This document shows, one piece after another, positions 53,524-62,685 of a stretch of DNA of 64,000 bases. The notes under the pieces are model-generated. The model made no database searches. It worked only from the letters and a program-made list of their open reading frames with translations, and was not told the DNA's origin. The position numbers and the translations under genes were made by a program. The stretch is taken from positions 1 through 64,000 of the forward strand of contig NZ_FPAB01000009.1 of assembly GCF_900116145.1 (NCBI RefSeq), written 5' to 3'. The DNA is from Streptomyces harbinensis. GTDB taxonomy: Bacteria > Actinomycetota > Actinomycetes > Streptomycetales > Streptomycetaceae. Every line of letters starts with the position of its first letter. The first letter of the stretch is position 1.

Positions 53524-56500
53524 GTGTCGGCATATATTTCCGGTACGAATATCGAACTTTTCAAAGAGGACGCGAGAGACCGCCCGGCACCCGGGGATCC
53601 GGCCGTCTACCGGTCCGCTCCCCCGGCCCCGGCCCGGACCCTCCTCGATGTGCTGCGGGAGACCGTGACCCGCTTCCCCGCGGCCATCGCCCTGGACGAC
53701 GGCGAGAGCCCGCTCAGCTACCGGGAGTTGGACCGCCGGGTCACCGAGCTCGCCGGCCGGCTGCGGGCCACCGGGATCGGGGCCGGGGACCGGGTGGGGG
53801 TCCGGATCGCCTCCGGCGGCGCCGAGCTGTACGTGGGCGTGCTCGCGGTGCTGGCCGCCGGGGCCGCCTACGTTCCGGTGGACGCCGAGGACCCGGATGA
53901 GCGGGCCGAACTCGTGTGGCGCGAGGCGGGGGTGTGCGCCGTGCTCGGCGCCGGCGGCCGGGCGGTGCCCGTCCCCGGCACCCCGCCGGCCGGGCGGACC
54001 GGGCCGCCCGGGCCGCAGGACGACGCCTGGATCATCTTCACCTCCGGGTCCACCGGAAAGCCCAAAGGGGTGGCCGTCAGCCACCGTTCGGCCGCGGCGT
54101 TCGCCGACGCCGAGGCCGCGCTGTTCGTCCCCGACGCCCCGATCGGGCCGGGCGACCGGGTGCTGGCCGGGCTCTCGGTCGGGTTCGACGCCTCGTGCGA
54201 GGAGATGTGGCTGGCCTGGCGGCACGGGGCCGCCCTGGTCCCGGCGCCGCGCGCCCTGGTGCGCACCGGCGCCGAACTCGGCCCCTGGCTCGCCGAGCAG
54301 CGCATCACCGTCGTCTCCACGGTCCCCACCCTGGCCGCCCTGTGGTCGCCCCGGATGCTCGCCGGGGTACGGCTGCTGATCGTCGGCGGCGAAGCCTGCC
54401 CGCCCGAGGTGGTGCGGCGCTTCGCCCGCGACGGGCGCGAGGTGTGGAACACCTACGGCCCCACCGAGACCACCGTCGTCGCCTGCGCCGCCCGGCTGCA
54501 CGCGGGCGAACCGGTCCGCATCGGACTGCCGCTGAACGGCTGGGAGCTGGCCGTGATCGGCCCGGACGGTCTGCCGGTGCCCTGCGGGGAGAGCGGCGAA
54601 CTCGTCATCGGCGGCGTCGGACTCGGCCGCTATCTGGACCGGGACAAGGACTCCGAACGGTTCGCCGCGCTGCCCGCCCTCGGCTGGCCGCGCGCCTACC
54701 GCAGCGGAGACCTCGTACGCGCCACCCCCGAGGGTCTGGAATTCGCCGGCCGGGCCGACGACCAGGTCAAGATCGGCGGTCGCCGGGTCGAACTCGGCGA
54801 GATCGACGCCGCGCTGCTCGCCCTCCCCCAGGTCACCGCCGCCACCTCGCTGGTGCGCCGCACCCCGGGCGGACTCGACGTGCTCGTCGGCTACGTGGTG
54901 CCGGCCGGCGGCGACACCGAGCGCTTCGACCGCACCGAGGCCCTGCGCCGGCTGCGCGCGGTCCTGCCCGCCGCGCTCGTCCCCCGGCTCGCCGTCCTGC
55001 CCGGCTTCCCGCTCAAAGCCTCCGGCAAGGTGGACCGGGCCGCGCTGCCCTGGCCACTGCCCCCCGACCCGCGGGCCGCGCCCGCAGGACCCGCGACCCG
55101 GGAGACGGACCCGGTCACCCGGCGGCTGCTCGCGCTGTGGAGCGACCTGCTGGGCACCGACGTCGGCCCGCACGACGACTTCTTCGACCTCGGCGGCACC
55201 TCGCTGGCCGCCGCCCGGCTGGTCTCCGCCCTGCGCGAGCACCACCCCCGGGTCTCGGTCGCCGACCTCTACCGGCACCCCACCCCGGCCGCGCTGCGCA
55301 CCCTGCTCACCGAAACCCCGGCCGAGCCGGACACCGCCGCCGCGCGGGCCCCGTCCCGTACGCCCCGTACGGCCGGCTGGGCCCAGCTGGCCGCCCAGCC
55401 CCTGCTGCACTCGGTGGCCGGACTGCGCTGGGTGCTGGCCATCGCCCTGGCCGGCGAGGCGTTCTCGGCCGCCGGCTACCCGGGCTGGCTGCCCACCCTC
55501 CCCTGGTGGCTGCTGATCCCCGGGTTCCTGCTGCTGTTCACCCTGCCCGGCAAGGTGCTGCTCGCGGTGACCGGCGTACGGCTGCTGCGCGGACGCCGGG
55601 TGACCGCCGGCGAACTGCCGCGCGGCGGCGGCGCGCATCTGCGGCTGTGGGCCGCCGAACGGCTGGTCCAGGCGCTGAACCTCGCCACCCTCACCGGCAC
55701 CCCGCTGGCCGCCTGGTACGCCCGGCTGCTGGGCTGCCGGGTGGGGCGCCGGGTGGATCTGCGGGTGCTGCCGCCGGTCACCGGGCTCGGGACGTTCGGG
55801 GACGGCTGCGCGGTCGAACCCGAGGCGGACCTGGCCGGCTGGTGGCTGGACGGTGACGTGGTACGGGTCGGCCCCGTCACGGTCGGCGCCGGGGCCCGGG
55901 TGGGGGCCCGGGTGACCCTGCTGCCGGGCGCCGAGGTGGGCGCCGGCGCCGAAGTCCTGCCCGGCGGCGCCGTGGCGGGCCGCGTCCCGGCGGGCGAGTG
56001 CTGGGGCGGCTCCCCCGCCGTCCGGCGGACCGCCCCCGCCGAGTCCTGGCCGGCGGCCCGCCCCGGTGGTGCGCGCGGCTGGGCGCTGGCCTACGCGCTC
56101 ACCCCGGCGCTGCGGGCGCTGCTGCTGTGGGTGGCCTGGGTGCCCTCGCTGCTGCTGGCCTACGCGCTGCCGTCCTCCGGCGGCGCGGCCGAACTGGCGC
56201 TGCGGCTCCCGGCGCTGGTGGTGTTGGGCATGGTGTGCCACGCGCTGTTCCTCACCGCGGCGGTCCGGCTGGCCGGCCGGGCGCTGCGGCCGGGCACGCA
56301 CCCGGTGGACAGCGTGCCCGGCTGGGCGGCCTGGCTGACGCACGATCTGATGGACACCTCCCGGCGCACGCTGTTCCCGCTGTACGCCTCGCTGTTCACC
56401 CCGGTGTGGCTGCGGATGCAGGGCGCGCGGATCGGGCGCGGTGTGGAGGCGTCCACCGTGCTGGCGCTGCCCTCGCTGCTGCGGGTGCGGGACACGGCGT

Positions 56501-57480
56501 TCCTGGCGGACCAGGTGCTGGCGGCGCCGTACGAACTGTGCGGCGGCTGGGTGCGGCTGGGCGTCAGCCGGGTGGGCGAGCGGGCGTTCGTCGGCAACTC
56601 CGGCCTGGTGGGCCCGGGCCGGCACGTGGCCGACGAAGCGCTGATCGGTGTGCTGACGGACGCTCCGGAGCAGGTGCCGGCGGGCTCGTCCTGGCTGGGC
56701 AATCCGGCGCTGTGGTTGCGCCGGGTGGCCGAGCCGCACGAGGTGGCCCGTACTTACGCGCCGCCGCCGCGGCTGCGGGTGGCGCGGGCGGCCGTGGAGC
56801 TGTGCCGGGTGGTGCCGCTGCTGCTGGCGGGGCTGCTGCGGCTGGGGGTGCTCGCGGTGCTGCTGCTGGTGTGGAGCGCGGGTGCCGGCTGGGCGGTGCT
56901 GCTGGTGTGCGGTCCGCTGCTGTGCGCGGCGGGGCTGGTCGCGGGTGCGCTGACCACGGCGGCCAAGTGGCTGCTGATGGGCCGGTTCCGGCCGGGTCGG
57001 CATCCGCTGTGGAGCGCGTTCGTGTGGCGCAACGAGCTGTACGACTGCTTCGTCGAGGTGCTGGCGGTGCCGTGGCTGGTGCAGCCGGCGACCGGGACGC
57101 CGCTGCTGAACGGGTGGCTGCGCAGTCTGGGCGCGCGGGTGGGGCGCGGCGTGTGGTGCGAGTCGCACTGGCTGCCGGAGCCGGATCTGGTGCGGCTGGG
57201 CGAGGGGGCGAGCGTGAACCGGGGCTGTGTGCTCCAGACTCATCTGTTCCACGACCGGGTGATGCGTCTCGACGGGGTGGAGGTCGCGGCGGCGGGCACC
57301 GTGGGGCCGCACAGCATCACGCTGCCGGGCAGCGCGGTCGGCGCGGGTGCGTCGGTGGGGGCCGGGTCGCTGGTGATGGCGGCCGAGCGGGTCCCGGGCG
57401 GCGGGCGCTGGCAGGGGAATCCGGTACGGCCGCTGGTGAGCGGCCGGCCCGCGGAGCAGCCGGCCCGGACGGCCGGCTGA
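53524..57480 (+). CDS. Pls/PosA-type single-module peptide polymer synthetase
   Basis: The 1318-residue protein is the size of epsilon-poly-L-lysine synthetase Pls and shares its layout. An adenylation domain (about 30-510) shows IIFTSGSTGKPKG (170-182), NTYGPTETT (309-317), YRSGD (392-396) and KVDRAALP (502-509). A carrier domain has its phosphopantetheine site in DLGGTS560. Then come six hydrophobic segments alternating with three left-handed beta-helix (acyltransferase-like) domains, for example VGPVTVGAGARVGARVTLLP at about 780. The A-domain pocket has Glu at the position equivalent to GrsA Trp239 (FDASCEEM), suggesting a basic substrate. Such enzymes make membrane-bound isopeptide homopolymers of Lys, Dab or ornithine. 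Confidence 0.85.
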   Translation: MSAYISGTNIELFKEDARDRPAPGDPAVYRSAPPAPARTLLDVLRETVTRFPAAIALDDGESPLSYRELDRRVTELAGRLRATGIGAGDRVGVRIASGGAELYVGVLAVLAAGAAYVPVDAEDPDERAELVWREAGVCAVLGAGGRAVPVPGTPPAGRTGPPGPQDDAWIIFTSGSTGKPKGVAVSHRSAAAFADAEAALFVPDAPIGPGDRVLAGLSVGFDASCEEMWLAWRHGAALVPAPRALVRTGAELGPWLAEQRITVVSTVPTLAALWSPRMLAGVRLLIVGGEACPPEVVRRFARDGREVWNTYGPTETTVVACAARLHAGEPVRIGLPLNGWELAVIGPDGLPVPCGESGELVIGGVGLGRYLDRDKDSERFAALPALGWPRAYRSGDLVRATPEGLEFAGRADDQVKIGGRRVELGEIDAALLALPQVTAATSLVRRTPGGLDVLVGYVVPAGGDTERFDRTEALRRLRAVLPAALVPRLAVLPGFPLKASGKVDRAALPWPLPPDPRAAPAGPATRETDPVTRRLLALWSDLLGTDVGPHDDFFDLGGTSLAAARLVSALREHHPRVSVADLYRHPTPAALRTLLTETPAEPDTAAARAPSRTPRTAGWAQLAAQPLLHSVAGLRWVLAIALAGEAFSAAGYPGWLPTLPWWLLIPGFLLLFTLPGKVLLAVTGVRLLRGRRVTAGELPRGGGAHLRLWAAERLVQALNLATLTGTPLAAWYARLLGCRVGRRVDLRVLPPVTGLGTFGDGCAVEPEADLAGWWLDGDVVRVGPVTVGAGARVGARVTLLPGAEVGAGAEVLPGGAVAGRVPAGECWGGSPAVRRTAPAESWPAARPGGARGWALAYALTPALRALLLWVAWVPSLLLAYALPSSGGAAELALRLPALVVLGMVCHALFLTAAVRLAGRALRPGTHPVDSVPGWAAWLTHDLMDTSRRTLFPLYASLFTPVWLRMQGARIGRGVEASTVLALPSLLRVRDTAFLADQVLAAPYELCGGWVRLGVSRVGERAFVGNSGLVGPGRHVADEALIGVLTDAPEQVPAGSSWLGNPALWLRRVAEPHEVARTYAPPPRLRVARAAVELCRVVPLLLAGLLRLGVLAVLLLVWSAGAGWAVLLVCGPLLCAAGLVAGALTTAAKWLLMGRFRPGRHPLWSAFVWRNELYDCFVEVLAVPWLVQPATGTPLLNGWLRSLGARVGRGVWCESHWLPEPDLVRLGEGASVNRGCVLQTHLFHDRVMRLDGVEVAAAGTVGPHSITLPGSAVGAGASVGAGSLVMAAERVPGGGRWQGNPVRPLVSGRPAEQPARTAG

Positions 57481-57485
57481 CGGTG

Positions 57486-57526
57486 CGGGGCCGGTCCGCC
57501 GCCTCCCGGGTGGCGGCCCGGCCCCG
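57486..57526. terminator. Hairpin terminator between convergent genes
   Basis: CGGGGCCGGTCCGCC (57486-57500) pairs with GGCGGCCCGGCCCCG (57512-57526) with one mismatch over 15 bases. It separates the synthetase from the convergent DUF4032 gene. Confidence 0.7.
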
Positions 57527-57546
57527 GGCGCACGCGCGCTGACGGC

Positions 57547-58791
57547 CTAGCCGTCCTCCTCCGGGGCGGCCAGCGCGTCCGGGTCGGGGCGGGTGGGCAG
57601 GACCTCGGTGATCCAGTGGGCCGCGGTGGTCTCCATGTCCACGTCGCTGCGGCAGCGCTCGGACAGCAGCAGCCGGTGTTCCAGCAGTTCGTGGTAGAGC
57701 TGGGCGGTGTCGATGCCGCCGCGCAGTCCGAGCGGGACCAGACGTACGGCGGGGCGGAACACGTCGCGGACCCAGCGGTGGGCCAGCACCTCGGGGCGGG
57801 CGCCGAGCGGGTCGCCGGGCGCGTAGTCCTCCTGGCCGGCCATCCAGGTCTCCAGGTCGTTCAGCAGGCTGCGGGCCTGATTCTCCTCGGCGTCCAGGCC
57901 GGTCAGCCGCAGCAGTTGCCGCTGGTGGTGGCCGGCGTCCACGACCTTGGGCAGGAAGGCCACCTTGTCGCCGTCCGGGGAACGCTGGATCTGCATCTCG
58001 GCGACGTCGAAGCCCAGGTCGTTGAGCCGCCGGATGCGGCGGTCGATGTAGTGCCGCTTGTCGCGCGGGTAGACGGAGGTGCGGGTCAGCTCGTGCCACA
58101 GCTCGCCGTACCGCTCGACGATGGCCAGGCCGAAGGCGACCGGATCGACGGCCGGGTGCAGGCTGCCGCCCGCCTCCAGGTCCATCAGCTCGCCCGCGAT
58201 GTTCACCTGGGCGACCTCGATGTCGTACGCGCGCTGCCCGTCCGTCAGCCGGGGCTGGATCTGCCCGGTCTCGGCGTCCACCAGGTAGGCGGCGTACGCG
58301 CCCGCGTCGCGCCGGAAGAGGGTGTTGGACAGCGAGCAGTCGCCCCACGCGAAGCCGCTCAGGTGCAGCCGCACCAGCAGGACGGCCAGCGCGTCCAGCA
58401 GCCGCTTGATGGTGTCCGGCCGCATGGTGGTCTCGAACATCGAGCGGTAGGGCAGCGAGCCCTTCAGCTGCCGGGTGATGAGCACCGGCTCCAGCGGCTC
58501 GCCCTCGGCACCGGTGCGGCCGGTGACCACGGCGAGCGGGTCGACGGCCGGTACGGCGAGCCGGTCCAGGTCGCGCAGCAGGGCGTACTCGCGCACCGCC
58601 GCCCACTCCCCCACCTCTTTGACGGCGACCACCTCCTCGCCCGCGCGGGCGAAGCGCACCACGTGCCGGGAGATGCCGCGGGGCAGGGCCACCAGGTGCT
58701 CCTCGGGCCACCGTTCCAGGGGTACGTCCCAGGGCAGGTCGAGCAGGGTCGCCGGGTGCGAGGGGTCGGTGGCGGTGATCCGGAGGTCCAT
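57547..58791 (-). CDS. DUF4032 kinase-fold-like protein
   Basis: From the ATG at 58791 the protein has 414 residues. Residues about 60-215 have a lipopolysaccharide-kinase/RIO-like pattern: VVAVKEVGEWAAVREYALLR (about 53-72), LHLSGFAWGDCSLSNTLFRR (about 142-161, the HxD-like catalytic loop with D151 and N156) and AYLVDAETGQIQPRLTDGQR (about 167-186, DAE in place of DFG). The C-terminal DUF4032 domain contains SVYPRDKRHYIDRRIRRLND. The function is unknown. It lies divergently 130 bases from 6-phosphogluconate dehydrogenase, an arrangement seen in other Streptomyces. Confidence 0.88.
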   Translation of the reverse strand: MDLRITATDPSHPATLLDLPWDVPLERWPEEHLVALPRGISRHVVRFARAGEEVVAVKEVGEWAAVREYALLRDLDRLAVPAVDPLAVVTGRTGAEGEPLEPVLITRQLKGSLPYRSMFETTMRPDTIKRLLDALAVLLVRLHLSGFAWGDCSLSNTLFRRDAGAYAAYLVDAETGQIQPRLTDGQRAYDIEVAQVNIAGELMDLEAGGSLHPAVDPVAFGLAIVERYGELWHELTRTSVYPRDKRHYIDRRIRRLNDLGFDVAEMQIQRSPDGDKVAFLPKVVDAGHHQRQLLRLTGLDAEENQARSLLNDLETWMAGQEDYAPGDPLGARPEVLAHRWVRDVFRPAVRLVPLGLRGGIDTAQLYHELLEHRLLLSERCRSDVDMETTAAHWITEVLPTRPDPDALAAPEEDG

Positions 58792-58921
58792 GGCCCCAGT
58801 GTGCGGCAGGGGGCGCGCGGCGCGGCACGGGGGCGCCGGATCGCGGACGCAGCCGTGCGCCGCGGCGGTGGCCTGGTTGCATGGGTACCGACCACGACCC
58901 CGAGCGGCGGGAGATGACACG

Positions 58922-60358
58922 ATGACGGGACAGGCGCAGATCGGTGTGACCGGACTGGCGGTGATGGGGCGCAACCTGGCGCGCAATCTCGCCCGGCACG
59001 GCCATGTGGTGGCGGTGCACAACCGGACGGCGGCCAGAACCCGGCAGCTGGTGGAGGAGTTCGGCCACGAGGGTGAGTTCGTGCCGGCGGAGTCGGCGGC
59101 GGATTTCGTGGCCTCGCTGCGCCGCCCGCGCCGGCTGGTGATCATGGTGAAGGCGGGGGCGGCCACCGACGCGGTGATCGAGGAGTTCGCGCCGCTGCTG
59201 GAGAGCGGCGATGTGATCGTGGACGGCGGCAACGCGCACTTCGAGGACACCCGGCGGCGCGAGGCGGCGCTGCGCGAGCGCGGGCTGCACTTCGTGGGCT
59301 GCGGCATCTCCGGCGGTGAGGAGGGCGCGCTGAACGGCCCGTCCATCATGCCGGGCGGTTCCGCCGAGTCCTACCGGAGCCTGGGCCCGCTGCTGGAGTC
59401 GATCGCCGCGCAGGTGGACGGCGAGCCGTGCTGCACGCACATCGGCCCGGACGGGGCCGGCCACTTCGTGAAGATGGTGCACAACGGCATCGAGTACGCG
59501 GACATGCAGCTGATCGCGGAGGCCTACGACCTGCTGCGCCGGGTGGCGGGTTACGAGCCGGGGCGGATCGCGGAGGTGTTCCGCACCTGGAACCGGGGGC
59601 GGCTCGATTCGTATCTGATCGAGATCACCGCCGAGGTGCTGGGGCACACCGACGCGGCCACCGGCCGGCCGTTCGTGGACGTGGTGGCGGACGCGGCGGA
59701 GCAGAAGGGCACCGGGCGGTGGACGGTGCAGACGGCGCTGGACCTCGGGGTGCCGGTGTCCGGGATCGCGGAGGCGGTGTTCGCGCGGTCGCTGTCGGGG
59801 CACGGCGCGCTGCGCGAGGCCGCGCAGCGACTGCCCGGGCCGGTGCGCCCGGAGCTGCACCCGGACGACGCGGCGCAGTTCGCGGACCAGGTGGAGGCGG
59901 CGCTGTACGCGTCGAAGATCGTGGCGTACGCCCAGGGCTGGCACCAGATCACGGCGGGCAGCGCGGAGTACGGCTGGGACATCGATCCGGGCGCGGTGGC
60001 GGCGATCTGGCGGGGTGGCTGCATCATCCGGGCGCGGTTCCTGGACGAGATCCGGGCGGCGTACGCGGACGGGAAGCCGCCGGTGACGCTGCTGACGGAC
60101 CCGACGTTCCGGGAGGCGCTGGAGCGGGCGCAGAACGCCTGGCGGCACGTGGTGGCCACGGCCGCGCAGCTGGGGGTGCCGGCGCCGGGCTTCTCGGCGG
60201 CGCTGGCGTACTACGACGCGCTGCGGGCCGAGCGGCTGCCGGCGGCGCTGGTGCAGGGGCAGCGGGACTACTTCGGGGCGCACACCTACCGGCGCACGGA
60301 CCGGGAGGGGGCCTTCCACACGCTGTGGGGGCAGGACCGTTCGGAGGTGGAGGCCTGA
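58922..60358 (+). CDS. gnd: 6-Phosphogluconate dehydrogenase, decarboxylating (NADP-dependent type)
   Basis: The 478-residue protein has the N-terminal Rossmann motif IGVTGLAVMGRNLARNLARH, with the later HNRTAART marking NADP preference, GNAHFEDTRRR, and the active-site segments GCGISGGEEGALNGPSIMPG (about 127-146) and GAGHFVKMVHNGIEYADMQL (about 177-196, catalytic Lys). The tail SAALAYYDALRAERLPAALV with QGQRDYFGAHTYRR closes the family. It oxidises 6-phosphogluconate to ribulose 5-phosphate and CO2, giving NADPH in the pentose phosphate pathway. Confidence 0.96.
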   Translation: MTGQAQIGVTGLAVMGRNLARNLARHGHVVAVHNRTAARTRQLVEEFGHEGEFVPAESAADFVASLRRPRRLVIMVKAGAATDAVIEEFAPLLESGDVIVDGGNAHFEDTRRREAALRERGLHFVGCGISGGEEGALNGPSIMPGGSAESYRSLGPLLESIAAQVDGEPCCTHIGPDGAGHFVKMVHNGIEYADMQLIAEAYDLLRRVAGYEPGRIAEVFRTWNRGRLDSYLIEITAEVLGHTDAATGRPFVDVVADAAEQKGTGRWTVQTALDLGVPVSGIAEAVFARSLSGHGALREAAQRLPGPVRPELHPDDAAQFADQVEAALYASKIVAYAQGWHQITAGSAEYGWDIDPGAVAAIWRGGCIIRARFLDEIRAAYADGKPPVTLLTDPTFREALERAQNAWRHVVATAAQLGVPAPGFSAALAYYDALRAERLPAALVQGQRDYFGAHTYRRTDREGAFHTLWGQDRSEVEA

Positions 60359-60364
60359 GCGACG

Positions 60365-60416
60365 GACGGGACGGGGCGGGCGGGTGCCGGTGGGCGCCCG
60401 CCCGCCCCGTCCCGTC
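60365..60416. terminator. Strong bidirectional hairpin terminator (20-bp stem)
   Basis: GACGGGACGGGGCGGGCGGG (60365-60384) is the exact reverse complement of the segment at 60397-60416, with a 12-base loop. It separates the convergent gnd and DUF2087 genes. Confidence 0.88.
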
Positions 60417-60427
60417 GGGGTGCTCGC

Positions 60428-60703
60428 TCAGTGGGCCCGGCGGTAGCTCGCGCCGTCGCGGGTGCGGGTGAGCAGTCCGGATTCCACGAGGTAGCGGCGC
60501 AGGGCGGGGGCGTCGTCGTGGACGGTGCGCAGGGCGGCGTTGACCTCGGGTTCGCGGTAGGAGCGGCCGGGTTCGAAGAGGGTGTCGGCGAGATGGGCGA
60601 GCAGTTGTCCGCGCCGGGCGCTGCGGCGCGGGATGGCGATCAGCCGCCCCCCGTTGAACAGGGCGGTCACATCGTGGGCGGTTCCGGTGGGGTCGTCCGT
60701 CAT
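60428..60703 (-). CDS. DUF2087 winged-helix protein
   Basis: The 91-residue protein MTDDPTGTAHDVTALFNGGR consists almost entirely of a DUF2087 domain: LIAIPRRSARRGQLLAHLAD with LFEPGRSYREPEVNAALRTV and DDAPALRRYLVESGLLTRTR plus DGASYRRA. The pattern is a small winged helix that probably binds DNA or RNA. Larger relatives are fused to ArsR-type regulators; here it stands alone. It reads divergently from the ligase gene 76 bases away. Confidence 0.88.
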   Translation of the reverse strand: MTDDPTGTAHDVTALFNGGRLIAIPRRSARRGQLLAHLADTLFEPGRSYREPEVNAALRTVHDDAPALRRYLVESGLLTRTRDGASYRRAH

Positions 60704-60779
60704 GAGCGGAAGAGTGGCAGCGGGGCGCCGCGTCGGCAACGTGTTTTGCGCGGCCGTCGGCGGCGGGTGTACTGGGGGG

Positions 60780-61742
60780 ATGCGGGAGGAGGAGGTGCCG
60801 GAGTGGGTGCCGCCGATGCTGGCGGTGGAGGGTGAGCCGCCGGTGGGCGACCGGTGGGGGTACGAGTTCAAGTGGGACGGCTACCGGTGCTGTCTGCGGA
60901 TCGGCGCGGGCGGCGGGGTGCGGGCGACCAGCCGGGCGGGGAACGACTTCACCGGCCGCTATCCGGAGCTGGCGGAGATCGGCGCGGGTCCGGTGGTGCT
61001 GGACGGGGAGATCGTGGCGCTGGACGCGGCGGGGCGGCCGGATTTCGGGCTGTTGCAGCGGCGGGCCCAGCCGCCGTTCACGCCGGTGGTGTTCTTCGCG
61101 TTCGACGTGCTGTGGCACGGCGGGCGGTCGCTGCTCGCCGAGCCGTACCGGGAGCGGCGGGCGGTGCTGGACTCGCTGGCCGGTGTGGCCCCGGAGCGGC
61201 TGGCGGTCCCGCCGTACGTGCCGGGGTCGGCGGCGGGTCCCGGCGAGTTGCTGGAGGTGGCGCGGGCGAACGGTCTGGAGGGGCTGGTGGCCAAGCGGCT
61301 GGACGCGCCGTACCGGCCGGGGCGCCGTTCGGCGCTGTGGGTGAAGAAGCCGCTGGTGCGCACCCAGGAGGTGCTCATCGGCGGCTGGCAGCCGGGGGCG
61401 GGGCAGCGCGGGGGGACGATCGGTTCGCTGCTGGTGGGGGCGTACGGCGCGGGGGGCGGGCTGCGGTATCTGGGGCGGGTGGGTTCGGGGTTCACCCGGG
61501 GGATGCTGGCCGAGTTGCTGGAGTTGCTGGAGCCGCGCTCCCGGGCCCGGCCGCCGTTCGCGGACGCGGTGCCGGCCGCGCACGCGCGCCGGGCCCACTG
61601 GGTGGACCCGGCGCTGGTGGGTGAGGTGGCCTACCGGGCGTGGACCCGGGACGGGCGGCTGCGGCAGCCGTCGTGGCGCGGGCTGCGGCCGGACAAGGCT
61701 CCCGGTGAGGTGAGGGTGGAGGGGCCGCCGCTCACTCCTTGA
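60780..61742 (+). CDS. ATP-dependent DNA ligase (LigC/LigD ligase-domain type)
   Basis: The ATG at 60780 follows GGGGGG. The 320-residue protein has the nucleotidyltransferase motif I EFKWDGYRC (K31), motif III VLDGEIVAL (about 76-84) and FFAFDVLWHG, motif IV GLEGLVAKRLDAPYRPGRRS (about 163-182) and motif V WVKKPL, then an OB-fold from about 195. This is a stand-alone counterpart of the LigD ligase domain, a repair ligase that seals nicks or joins ends with ATP, possibly with Ku encoded elsewhere. Its last 11 bases overlap the convergent permease gene. Confidence 0.9.
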   Translation: MREEEVPEWVPPMLAVEGEPPVGDRWGYEFKWDGYRCCLRIGAGGGVRATSRAGNDFTGRYPELAEIGAGPVVLDGEIVALDAAGRPDFGLLQRRAQPPFTPVVFFAFDVLWHGGRSLLAEPYRERRAVLDSLAGVAPERLAVPPYVPGSAAGPGELLEVARANGLEGLVAKRLDAPYRPGRRSALWVKKPLVRTQEVLIGGWQPGAGQRGGTIGSLLVGAYGAGGGLRYLGRVGSGFTRGMLAELLELLEPRSRARPPFADAVPAAHARRAHWVDPALVGEVAYRAWTRDGRLRQPSWRGLRPDKAPGEVRVEGPPLTP

Positions 61743-62685
61743 CCGATCCGGCGTTGGCGCCGCGGATGAAGTAGCGCTGGAAGCAGAAGAAGAGGATGGC
61801 CACCGGGATGGTGGACAGCGCCGCCGCCGCCAGCTTGAGGGGGTACTGGGTGCCGCTGCCGAGGCCGCCGGCGACGAAGCGCGCCAGGCCGGTGGTGAGG
61901 GTCTCGTACTCGGCCGACTGGGTGGAGACCAGGAAGTGGGTGAACTCGTTCCACGAGCCCTGGAAGGAGAGGATGGTGAGGGTGATCAGCGCGGGTCTGG
62001 CCATGGGCAGGACGACCGACCAGTAGATCCGGAAGACGCCGGCGCCGTCGATCCGGGCGGCCTCCTCGACCTCCCGGGGCACGGATTCGAAGAACTGCTT
62101 CATGATGAAGATGCCGGCCGCGTCCACCAGGAGCGGGATCACCATGCCCGCGTAGGTGTCGAACATGCCGAAGGTGGACAGCACCAGGAACTTGGGGATC
62201 AGCAGCACCACGCCGGGCACGGCCATCACGGCGAGCAGCAGGACGAACAGCAGTCTGCGGCCGGGGAAGCGGAGCCGGGCCAGCGCGTAGCCGGCCATCG
62301 AGTCGAACAGCACCCGGCCGGCCGTGACCAGCACGGTGACCAGGGCGGAGTTGCCCAGCCAGCGCAGGAACGGCACCGTCTCGTGGGATTCGGCGATCCC
62401 GAACAGCCGCTGGTAGGCGGCGGCGGTGGGGGTGCCGGGCCACAGGGCCAGCGGGTTGGCGGCGGCGTCCGGGTCGGTCTTGAAGCTGGTGGCCAGCTGG
62501 ATGACGAACGGCAGGACGTACAGCGAGGCCAGCGCGATGATCAGGGTGTAGCCGGCGATCCGCCAGGGCAGCCGGGTGCGGCCGAGGACGGGGCGTTCGG
62601 CGGCACGGGCGCGGCGCGGGCGGCGGGTGGTGCGCGGGGGGCGCGGGGCCCGGGTGTCCGGTTCGACCGGGGTGGTCGGGGTCAT
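61732..62685 (-). CDS. Sugar ABC transporter permease (MalG type)
   Basis: From the ATG at 62685 the 317-residue protein has a basic Pro/Arg-rich tail (1-38) and six transmembrane helices. The EAA loop, ESVPREVEEAARIDGAGVFR with IYWSVVLPMARPALITLTIL (about 203-242), binds the ATPase. The tail, RYFIRGANAGSVKE, is typical of MalG/CUT1 permeases (GLTAGAVKG-like). It pairs with the upstream permease, whose stop its start overlaps (ATGA). The ATPase is not in the window; in Streptomyces MsiK often serves. Confidence 0.93.
   Translation of the reverse strand: MTPTTPVEPDTRAPRPPRTTRRPRRARAAERPVLGRTRLPWRIAGYTLIIALASLYVLPFVIQLATSFKTDPDAAANPLALWPGTPTAAAYQRLFGIAESHETVPFLRWLGNSALVTVLVTAGRVLFDSMAGYALARLRFPGRRLLFVLLLAVMAVPGVVLLIPKFLVLSTFGMFDTYAGMVIPLLVDAAGIFIMKQFFESVPREVEEAARIDGAGVFRIYWSVVLPMARPALITLTILSFQGSWNEFTHFLVSTQSAEYETLTTGLARFVAGGLGSGTQYPLKLAAAALSTIPVAILFFCFQRYFIRGANAGSVKE

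Noticed and set aside
53431-57312. A 1293-codon open frame on the minus strand opposite the synthetase
   Set aside because: It is antisense to a well-supported synthetase, Arg/Gly/Pro/His-rich and without domains; such long antisense frames are usual at this G+C level.
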